Source of the DNA: Bacteroidota bacterium
GTDB taxonomy: Bacteria; Bacteroidota; Ignavibacteria; SZUA-365
DNA length: 9,350 nucleotides
Direction: 5' to 3'
NCBI GenBank assembly: GCA_018224345.1
Contig: JAGTUW010000296.1
Location: forward strand, 1 to 9,350
Part shown: positions 1 to 5,002 of the stretch, piece by piece
Layout of the letters: each line of letters opens with the position of its first letter
Numbering within the stretch: position 1 is the first letter of the stretch
The notes under the pieces: model-generated
Told to the model about the DNA's origin: nothing
Databases searched by the model: none
What the model saw: the letters and a program-made list of their open reading frames with translations, nothing else
Made by a program: the position numbers and the translations under genes

Positions 1-525
1 GCGGGTTTCCGGTCGGAAGGTGATCGCATTATTCTCCTCGGACAATCCAGAAACGAGATTAATGGAAGCGAATACCTGTCATCATGGCATGGAATCCTCG
101 GCGGTGACGCACCGACGATCGATCTGGAGGAGGAACATGCACTGCACCGCTTGCTGCTTACGCTCATCCGCAATGGTCAGGTTCACTCTGCACATGATGT
201 CTCCGATGGCGGTTTCGCAGTGTCGCTTGCGGAATGCTGTTTTCTGGGGCAGGAACACATCGGGGCGACAGTAGAGCTTCCGGTTGGCGATTTCCGCCGG
301 GACGCGTTGTATTTCGGTGAATCGCAATCACGCGTGTTGATCAGTTGTTCCCCCGACAATGCCGCGACAATTCTCGCACATGCAACTGAGGCGGGTGTCG
401 CCGCCATTGACATCGGTGTCACCGGAGGCAGTCACTTGCGTATCAACGGTGATGTCGACATTGAGATTGAGCGGCTTGCGGACGCACACAGTAATGCACT
501 TGAAGAACTGCTTGAGAAGGTATGA
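1..525 (+). CDS. purL: Phosphoribosylformylglycinamidine synthase subunit PurL, C-terminal part (5' truncated)
   Basis: PurL is the cytoplasmic ATP-dependent synthetase that converts formylglycinamide ribonucleotide and glutamine-derived ammonia to the amidine in de novo purine synthesis. The reading frame is open from base 1 and gives 174 residues before TGA at 523-525. Visible family motifs are NEINGSEYL (variant of the usual ELGGSEYL), HSAHDVSDGGFAVSLAE and FGESQSRVLIS, in the expected order for the C-terminal AIRS_C/ATP-binding half; the final segment ADAHSNALEELLEKV matches the helical end of the family. The N-terminal part lies outside the window. I see no frameshift in the visible part. 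The stop overlaps the next start (ATGA), so the downstream membrane gene is probably co-transcribed and translationally coupled, although it has no known role in purine synthesis. Confidence 0.95.
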   Translation, partial: AGFRSEGDRIILLGQSRNEINGSEYLSSWHGILGGDAPTIDLEEEHALHRLLLTLIRNGQVHSAHDVSDGGFAVSLAECCFLGQEHIGATVELPVGDFRRDALYFGESQSRVLISCSPDNAATILAHATEAGVAAIDIGVTGGSHLRINGDVDIEIERLADAHSNALEELLEKV

Positions 526-1556
526 CGAAGCGGGATGGTATATCGAGGAGGAAACAGGCGCTCAGACTCATCGAGAGCTTCGTGAAATTGCGCTGGGTGC
601 GTGAAATCTGGATGTACCTGTTGCGTATCGACGAACGGATGGAAGCAAATCATATTTTCCTCTCCGCTGCCGGTCTGAGTTTCAACGCGCTGCTCTGTTT
701 TATTCCCCTGTTGCTGATTGTTTTCTATGTATTGGGATTCTATCTCGACAGTGCGGATGCACTGGCGACGGTGGATACATGGATACAGCAACTGGAGTTG
801 TTCCCGTATCAGAAGGATCAAATCAGGGGCATTGTCATAGAATTGATTGAGGAAGTCGTCAGCGGTTCCGCGCTCGCCGGTGTTCTGGGAGGTGTCGGAT
901 TGCTGTGGACATCCAGTACCCTTTTTGCTGCTCTGCGCTCTGCGCTCAATAATGTGTTCGGTATCCATGACACGAAAAACTTTTTGCTATCGAAACTCAA
1001 AGATATCGCAATGCTCAGTATCGTGGGGATCGTGTTGATCTCCGTCACAGTCGTTCTTTACAGCATCTCGTTCATCAAGGGGATCGGACAACAGGTGTTC
1101 GGAATGGAACTCGATTTCTGGATTTTCAACGACGCACTTAATATGATATCTCCGTTCGTCCTCGGATTCGTACTCTTCCTGCTCGTCTTCTATCTCGTAC
1201 CGGATAAACGTCTCTCAAAACGTGTCATCATTATGAGCAGCGGCATTGCGGCCATTCTCTGGGGCATAGCAAAAATTGTGTTCGGGTATTACCTGAACAA
1301 CCTCTGGAGAATCGGGATTATTTACGGACCGTATGCCATCATCGCCGCATCTGCACTCTGGGTGTACTACTCGAGTCTCACCGTGCTCTTCGCAGCAGAA
1401 GTCGCGGAAATGAATGCCGAGCGCCTCTCATTGAAAAATCTGTTCTCTCTCGGTGCATTGCGCACCACCGTGCGCCGCGGCAGAAATGCGGACAACGATT
1501 ATCCCCGCGTATCACCAACCGGCAAGACGGAACCGCGTTTCAGGGAGAAGCGCTGA
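522..1556 (+). CDS. YihY/BrkB-family inner membrane protein (UPF0761-like)
   Basis: This 344-residue integral membrane protein belongs to the YihY/virulence factor BrkB family, often mis-labelled ribonuclease BN; its biochemical role is not established. About six hydrophobic helices are visible near residues 50-74, 115-135, 164-188, 206-226, 235-257 and 268-292. Family signatures are AAGLSFNALLCFIPLLL in helix 1, LLWTSSTLFAALRSALNNVFG after helix 2, and IYGPYAIIAASALWVYYSS with the following LFAAEVAE in helix 6. A basic cytoplasmic tail follows (residues 315-344), and the N-terminal 40 residues are also basic. The ATG sits in an ATGA overlap with the purL stop and is preceded by GAGAAGG at 514-520, inside purL, which supports this start and translational coupling. 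Its 3' end overlaps the convergent nuclease gene by 17 bp. Family assignment is confident; function is open. Confidence 0.9.
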   Translation: MTKRDGISRRKQALRLIESFVKLRWVREIWMYLLRIDERMEANHIFLSAAGLSFNALLCFIPLLLIVFYVLGFYLDSADALATVDTWIQQLELFPYQKDQIRGIVIELIEEVVSGSALAGVLGGVGLLWTSSTLFAALRSALNNVFGIHDTKNFLLSKLKDIAMLSIVGIVLISVTVVLYSISFIKGIGQQVFGMELDFWIFNDALNMISPFVLGFVLFLLVFYLVPDKRLSKRVIIMSSGIAAILWGIAKIVFGYYLNNLWRIGIIYGPYAIIAASALWVYYSSLTVLFAAEVAEMNAERLSLKNLFSLGALRTTVRRGRNADNDYPRVSPTGKTEPRFREKR

Positions 1557-2553
1557 TATCCCTTATGGAAGATGGATGGATCTGCAGTTCGTCACCGTCC
1601 AGAACGACGCGGCCGCGGAAAAACAGGTATTGCTGTTCGAACATACGGATATAACCGGAGTCTGTATCCCGGGGAAGAATCACACGAACATGTATGCTCT
1701 TTTTGTGCGGTAGAATGATCGTTCTGATTTCACCTTTCCGGGAAAGGCGACCAACCGAGCCAAATGCCAGCACCGTTTTTCCTGCCGCGAGTGACATTCG
1801 CTCGTATTCACCATCCCGTCCTATAAAATACACTTCCTGTTCGCGCGCACGGAGTTTGAACAAGGTACGGATCGCATCACCCCGCTGCATCCACCACGCG
1901 AGTCGCTGATCGTATTGTGGAAGGTGCTGTTTGTCGGAATTCCAGATCCCGCGACCGGCACGACGGGCCTCGTTCTGTGCCTGCTCGAATTCACTGTGGA
2001 AGCGTTCACTGAAACCATATTTCATTGAATATGGTGAATAACCAAGACGCACGCATTCGATGTTGTAATGCATCCACTGTCCGGATTTTCTTGCGAACAG
2101 GTAGGCAAGAAGGCGGCCGAAATATCCGTACACATGCTCCGGACTCTCACGCTCGAGCCGGATACTGTCCACATCGGAAAACCAGTCCTTTGCCCACTGC
2201 GAGGTTTCATAGCCGAAAGGTGTCGGTGGTCTGACAGGAAAACGGCCTTTCCCCAGCCGTTCCCAATACGGTGCAGGCCATTGTTCCCGAAGTCTGGCGA
2301 CTTCCTCTGCTGCGTTCGCGCCACGTGGGACTTCTTCGGTGTCGATACAGAGAAGTCGTACACGGCGATCGAGTCCGGGTATGCGGAAGGTGTCGCCGTC
2401 GATGACCTCAAACACGCCGTAGGTGCCGATGTAGCATGCACGTTCATCCTGCTTGTACTGCTGCTGCTCCCTGGGGGCACAAAACGCTGGGAGCAGCAAC
2501 AGCACGAGGAACAGGACGAAATATCCGTTTCTGAAAATGATCAGGACGGTCAT
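1540..2553 (-). CDS. Exported SNase-like (thermonuclease family) nuclease with C-terminal extension
   Basis: 337 residues. A signal peptide is visible: RNG at 8-10, a Leu-rich core at about 11-22, and AFCA at 23-26 as a probable signal peptidase I site, so the protein is likely exported; the Cys is not in a good lipobox. Residues 44-206 form the SNase domain, which cleaves DNA/RNA with Ca2+ in characterised members. Active-site equivalents of staphylococcal nuclease are present: Asp54 in VIDGDTF, Arg66, Asp71, Thr72 and Glu74 in RLLCIDTEE, and Arg147 in FGRLLAYLF; QAQNEARRAGRGIW closes the domain. Unusual points are Glu instead of Pro in DTPE and about 30 extra residues between Glu74 and Arg147, rich in Trp, Pro and aromatics. 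Residues about 255-335 look like an added all-beta, possibly OB-like, region (inference). The start lies 9 nt after the slipin stop with no good Shine-Dalgarno, suggesting coupling. Last gene of the NfeD-slipin operon. Confidence 0.85.
   Translation of the reverse strand: MTVLIIFRNGYFVLFLVLLLLPAFCAPREQQQYKQDERACYIGTYGVFEVIDGDTFRIPGLDRRVRLLCIDTEEVPRGANAAEEVARLREQWPAPYWERLGKGRFPVRPPTPFGYETSQWAKDWFSDVDSIRLERESPEHVYGYFGRLLAYLFARKSGQWMHYNIECVRLGYSPYSMKYGFSERFHSEFEQAQNEARRAGRGIWNSDKQHLPQYDQRLAWWMQRGDAIRTLFKLRAREQEVYFIGRDGEYERMSLAAGKTVLAFGSVGRLSRKGEIRTIILPHKKSIHVRVILPRDTDSGYIRMFEQQYLFFRGRVVLDGDELQIHPSSIRDISASP
2462..2498. repeat. 10-bp inverted repeat inside the nuclease signal-peptide codons
   Basis: TGCTGCTCCC (2462-2471) and GGGAGCAGCA (2489-2498) are perfect inverted arms around a 17-nt loop. 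In the nuclease mRNA the hairpin would lie about 55-92 nt after the start, over the Leu-rich signal core and the following Gln run. No U tract follows on either strand, so it is not an intrinsic terminator. Repetitive Leu and Gln codons may explain it. Confidence 0.6.
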
Positions 2554-2562
2554 CTCAGCGGA

Positions 2563-3315
2563 TTATTTTTTTTCGAGAAAGGGTTTCATCAAATCGATAG
2601 GTATGGGGAAGAGCGTCGTCGAGTTGTTCTCTGCGGCCACGATGGTCAGAGTCTGAAGGTAACGCAGTTGCAGGGCAGCCGGATCAACGGAAAGAATTTT
2701 TGCAGCTTGCGCCAGTTTGGTCGAAGCCTGAAATTCGCCTTCGGCAGCGATGACTTTTGCACGGCGTTCGCGCTCGGCTTCGGCTTGCTTGGCCATAGCA
2801 CGCTGCATTTCCTGTGGTAAATCGATATGCTTCACTTCGACAAGACTCACCTTTATGCCCCAGGGCTCCGTCTGCATGTCAATGATTTCCTGTAATTGCT
2901 TGTTGATTTTGTCACGCTCGGCGAGAAGTTCATCCAACTCCGATTGTCCGAGAATACTCCGCAATGTCGTCTGCGAGAGCTGGCTTGTTGCAAAGAGAAA
3001 ATTCTCGACTTCCACAATCGCCTTTGAGGCGATCAATACACGGAAATACACGACGGCGCTGACTTTCACCGAAACGTTGTCGCGTGTAATGACATCCTGA
3101 GCGGGAACATCAAGGACGATGGTGCGCAGGCTTACTTTGACCATGCGATCAACGAGAGGGATGAGGAAGATGAGTCCGGGCCCCTTTGAATCCACCAGTC
3201 TTCCAAGTCGGAAAATCACTCCGCGTTCATATTCGCGAAGAATGCGAATCGCAGAAGCAAGAATGAAAATCACAAAGACAATAATGATTGTAAAAATACC
3301 ACCGGCAGGTTCCAT
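2563..3315 (-). CDS. Slipin (prokaryotic stomatin-like SPFH/band 7 protein)
   Basis: A 250-residue membrane-anchored SPFH protein. One N-terminal hydrophobic segment (about residues 7-23) is followed by the canonical stomatin start REYERGVIFRLGR (27-39) and GPGLIFLIPLVDRM. The SPFH body includes LDVPAQDVITRDNVSVKVSAVVYFRV (68-93) and TTLRSILGQSELDELL. A charged coiled-coil stretch lies at about 170-206 (AKQAEAERERRAKVIAAEGE), and the C-terminus carries the typical STTLFPIPIDL. Such proteins oligomerise on membranes and organise microdomains; in Pyrococcus horikoshii the slipin PH1511 is cleaved near its C-terminus by the NfeD-type protease PH1510. The gene lies 31 nt downstream of an NfeD-type protease, which matches that pairing. 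Its length is typical for a bacterial slipin. The ATG has a strong AAGGAGG site. The gene ends in an A8 run directly before TAA. Confidence 0.95.
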   Translation of the reverse strand: MEPAGGIFTIIIVFVIFILASAIRILREYERGVIFRLGRLVDSKGPGLIFLIPLVDRMVKVSLRTIVLDVPAQDVITRDNVSVKVSAVVYFRVLIASKAIVEVENFLFATSQLSQTTLRSILGQSELDELLAERDKINKQLQEIIDMQTEPWGIKVSLVEVKHIDLPQEMQRAMAKQAEAERERRAKVIAAEGEFQASTKLAQAAKILSVDPAALQLRYLQTLTIVAAENNSTTLFPIPIDLMKPFLEKK

Positions 3316-3319
3316 GAAT

Positions 3320-3326
3320 CCTCCTT
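3320..3326 (-). promoter_or_regulatory. Ribosome binding site of the slipin gene
   Basis: On the minus strand AAGGAGG lies 4 nt before the ATG at 3315-3313, a near-perfect Shine-Dalgarno sequence. It fixes the slipin start and suggests that, within the operon, slipin is translated more strongly than the nuclease gene that follows, which lacks such a site. Confidence 0.8.
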
Positions 3327-3346
3327 TACTGTAAATCGGTCAAATA

Positions 3347-4666
3347 CTATGTGACGTTTTTTCTTTCGCCCTCCACGATCAGTGTCAGTTGTTCGACATC
3401 CGTGACACGCACCTTCGTTTGAGCAGGAATAGTTGCCCCATCGGCGGAGCGGGCACGCCAGATCTCACCATGCATAGCGACACTGCCTTCAGGATCAAGA
3501 GCATCAAGCGTTTTTCCCGCTTCCCCACGCATCCCCTCGACACCGGTCGTGGGCTTCCGTCGCATGATCGCGATTCCCTTGCCCACGACGAACAGGAAAA
3601 ACGCTGCAGTGCAGGCAGTGACAGTGATAATCACAGAAAGGGATATCTTGAGGAAATCCGCGCCGGGAGGAGATTCTATGAGCATAATCGAACCCAGGAA
3701 AAGAGAAATGACGCCTCCGATGGAGAGGACGCCGTGACTGACGACGTTTATTTCGAGTATGAATAATATGATGCCAAACAAGATCAACGCCAATCCGGCA
3801 AAGTTGATCGGTAATGTATTCATGGAATAAAATGCGAGAATCAGGCAGATGCCACCGACCACGCCCGGAAAGATGGATCCGGGGTTGTAGAGTTCAAAGA
3901 ACAGCCCGTACATCCCGAACATCATGAGTATGTAGGCGATGTTCGGATCACTGAGGATATTGAGGAGCTCCTCCTGAAAGCTCATCTCGCGATCATACAC
4001 TTCGGCATCCACGGTATGCAGGACGCGTGTCCCTCTGCTCGTCTCAACTTCGCGTCCATCGATTTCCCGCAGCAATGCGGCAACATCTTTCGCGACAACA
4101 TCAATCACATTTTCACGTAACGCTTCCTGTTCGGTCAACGATGCGCTGCCGCGTACCGCTTCCTCGGCCCAGTCAATATTGCGACCGCGCTCCTCGGCAA
4201 TGGCGCGGGCAAAGGCTGCTGCATCATTGGTTGCTTTTGCCAGAGGCACATTGGCGGAATCCGCGACGTTCTGCTCTCCGTCACCCATCGTGACCGGATG
4301 CGCTGCACCGATATTTGTACCCGGTGCCATAGCGGCAATATGGGCTGCCATGGTGATAAATGCTCCCGCAGAAGCTGCCTGCGCACCGCTTGGAGCGACA
4401 TACACGATAATGGGCAGAGGGGCGGTCAGAAAATCAGAGACGATCTCACGTGTGGATGTGAGCAGTCCACCGGGTGTGTTCAATTCCAGCAGCAGGGCTG
4501 AGGCGCCTTCCTGATCAGCCGCCTTCATCGCGTCACGTACATACTTGGCCGAGGCGGGATTGATCGACCCGTCTATGGTGATACGCATGACACGTTCCTG
4601 CGCTGAAACCGGTATCTGTATCAGCAGCAGAATGGCAAGTAACACCAGACAGGAAAAACGAAGCAT
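3347..4666 (-). CDS. nfeD: NfeD long-form membrane-bound serine protease (ClpP-class, NfeD1b)
   Basis: 439 residues from the chosen start. A signal peptide or anchor (about residues 2-23, ending VSA-QE) precedes a ClpP/crotonase-fold protease domain (about 26-200). Motifs match P. horikoshii PH1510: LNTPGGLLTSTREIV (62-76), SGAQAASAGAF with the presumed nucleophile Ser99, and PLAKATNDAAAFARAIAE with the presumed general base Lys144, a Ser-Lys dyad. Four or five membrane helices follow between about 243 and 362 (GMYGLFFELYNPG, PGVVGGICLILAFYS and others), then a C-terminal NfeD OB-fold domain (about 372-436) with GxVxxHGEIWRARS. Known role: an intramembrane-associated protease that cleaves its partner slipin; that slipin is the next gene. 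The frame is open further upstream to an ATG at 4759, but the Met at 4666 directly begins the signal sequence and has GGAG 5 nt upstream, so it is preferred. First gene of the leftward operon. Confidence 0.93.
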   Translation of the reverse strand: MLRFSCLVLLAILLLIQIPVSAQERVMRITIDGSINPASAKYVRDAMKAADQEGASALLLELNTPGGLLTSTREIVSDFLTAPLPIIVYVAPSGAQAASAGAFITMAAHIAAMAPGTNIGAAHPVTMGDGEQNVADSANVPLAKATNDAAAFARAIAEERGRNIDWAEEAVRGSASLTEQEALRENVIDVVAKDVAALLREIDGREVETSRGTRVLHTVDAEVYDREMSFQEELLNILSDPNIAYILMMFGMYGLFFELYNPGSIFPGVVGGICLILAFYSMNTLPINFAGLALILFGIILFILEINVVSHGVLSIGGVISLFLGSIMLIESPPGADFLKISLSVIITVTACTAAFFLFVVGKGIAIMRRKPTTGVEGMRGEAGKTLDALDPEGSVAMHGEIWRARSADGATIPAQTKVRVTDVEQLTLIVEGERKNVT

Positions 4667-4671
4667 GATGA

Positions 4672-4675
4672 CTCC
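4672..4675 (-). promoter_or_regulatory. Ribosome binding site deciding the NfeD start
   Basis: GGAG on the minus strand, 5 nt before the ATG at 4666-4664. It supports the shorter NfeD start, which opens with a clean signal sequence, over the in-frame ATG 93 nt upstream, whose extra residues (RRVSRHLR and similar) look like translated leader. Confidence 0.6.
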
Positions 4676-4694
4676 AATCTGTTTGTCTGCCTGC

Positions 4695-4723
4695 ATACTA
4701 GCACAAGCAGGAGTTATTCGCAA
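4695..4723 (-). promoter_or_regulatory. Candidate sigma70-like promoter for the nfeD-slipin-nuclease operon
   Basis: Reading the minus strand, TTGCGA (4723-4718; 4 of 6 matches to the -35 consensus) is followed after exactly 17 nt by TAGTAT (4700-4695; 4 of 6 matches to the -10 consensus). Initiation would fall near 4688, giving a short leader of about 20 nt that contains the GGAG site. The position is right for the operon, but both hexamers are imperfect and the promoter preference of this organism is unknown. Confidence 0.35.
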
Positions 4724-4859
4724 GTGCCGCGACACCCGGCGCGGGGGATATTCGACCACGTAAGGGATGCACTCCGTGACAGAATCGACTTCTCGATGTC
4801 GCGGAAATCTGCACGCGATAAAGATTCACCAATCCATGACACAGACTGCTTCGTTATAA

Positions 4860-4892
4860 TTGACTTTTATAAAAGTGGGAAATGCGTATTTT
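4860..4892 (+). promoter_or_regulatory. Weak candidate promoter of the activase operon
   Basis: TTGACT (4860-4865, 5 of 6 to the -35 consensus) is followed after 21 nt by TATTTT (4887-4892). The spacing is too long for a standard sigma70 promoter but nearer the wider spacing of Bacteroidota -33/-7 elements, to which TAnnTT also partly fits. The 14-bp palindrome overlaps the -35-like hexamer. This is a position-based suggestion only. Confidence 0.2.
4863..4876. promoter_or_regulatory. Perfect 14-bp palindrome, possible operator
   Basis: ACTTTTATAAAAGT equals its own reverse complement over all 14 bases, with no central spacer. It lies in the divergent intergenic region, about 127 bp before the 591-aa gene, and overlaps the end of a TTGACT hexamer. 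A dimeric repressor bound here would block that hexamer. AT-rich palindromes can arise by chance and no regulator gene is adjacent, so operator function is inferred. Confidence 0.35.
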
Positions 4893-4928
4893 ATGTGTAG
4901 GAGTCTATTCAAATAGCCATGAAATGAT

Positions 4929-4973
4929 CATTGATCGGATTGTCGCAACATTGATCGGATTGTCGCAACATTG
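4929..4973. repeat. Perfect 20-bp tandem repeat, 2.25 copies
   Basis: The unit TTGATCGGATTGTCGCAACA occupies 4931-4950 and again 4951-4970 with no mismatch. Period-20 identity extends from 4929 to 4973. It ends 29 bp before the ATG at 5003, so it lies in the likely leader or promoter of the activase operon. The first copy is preceded by a 10-bp palindrome AATGATCATT (4923-4932), so GATC recurs at 4926, 4933 and 4953. The repeat may be a recent slippage duplication or a doubled regulator site. Confidence 0.9.
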
Positions 4974-4987
4974 CTGGAATCGGAAAG

Positions 4988-4993
4988 AAAGGA
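4988..4993 (+). promoter_or_regulatory. Ribosome binding site of the 591-aa HgdB-like gene
   Basis: AAAGGA lies 9 nt before the ATG at 5003. An out-of-frame ATG at 4995 intervenes and would give only a seven-codon peptide. The in-frame ATG at 5015 is the only nearby alternative start and would lose four residues. Confidence 0.5.
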
Positions 4994-5002
4994 TATGCCG
5001 GG

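Larger units (their letters stand above)
4667..5002. other. Divergent intergenic control region between two operons
   Basis: 336 bp without a credible gene between nfeD (leftward) and the activase operon (rightward). The nfeD-proximal part is of ordinary composition, with a short GC-rich CCGCG/CGCGG inverted repeat near 4727-4744. The stretch 4850-4920 is AT-rich and holds a perfect 14-bp palindrome, a TTGACT hexamer and a TATAAT. A 20-bp tandem duplication follows at 4929-4973. Short frames here have no family features and cross the repeats, so I call none of them. The layout suggests two back-to-back promoters and probable regulator binding near the rightward gene. Confidence 0.7.

Noticed and set aside
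432..968. 178-codon open frame on the - strand over purL and the YihY-family gene
   Set aside because: The + strand carries clear purL and YihY motifs here; the antisense product is low-complexity (Ser, Gln and Arg rich) with no recognisable domain.
1608..1617. CGCGGCCGCG palindrome as a terminator near the convergent gene ends
   Set aside because: It is inside nuclease codons, has no loop, and no T run follows on either strand.
2068..2820. 250-codon open frame on the + strand across the nuclease and slipin genes
   Set aside because: The opposite strand encodes recognisable SNase and slipin motifs throughout; this frame crosses two genes and shows no family features. It is an antisense shadow.
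4727..4744. CCGCG/CGCGG inverted repeat as a terminator or riboswitch element
   Set aside because: The stem is only 5 bp, no T run follows on either strand, and no known riboswitch motif surrounds it.
4667..4759. N-terminal extension of NfeD to the in-frame ATG at 4759
   Set aside because: The extra 31 residues are basic and unlike a signal sequence, whereas the Met at 4666 begins a clean signal peptide and has GGAG 5 nt upstream.
4855..4860. Perfect TATAAT as a -10 box for the rightward operon
   Set aside because: No -35-like hexamer lies 16-19 nt upstream (the nearest, TTCACC, is 24 nt away), and no extended -10 TGn is present.
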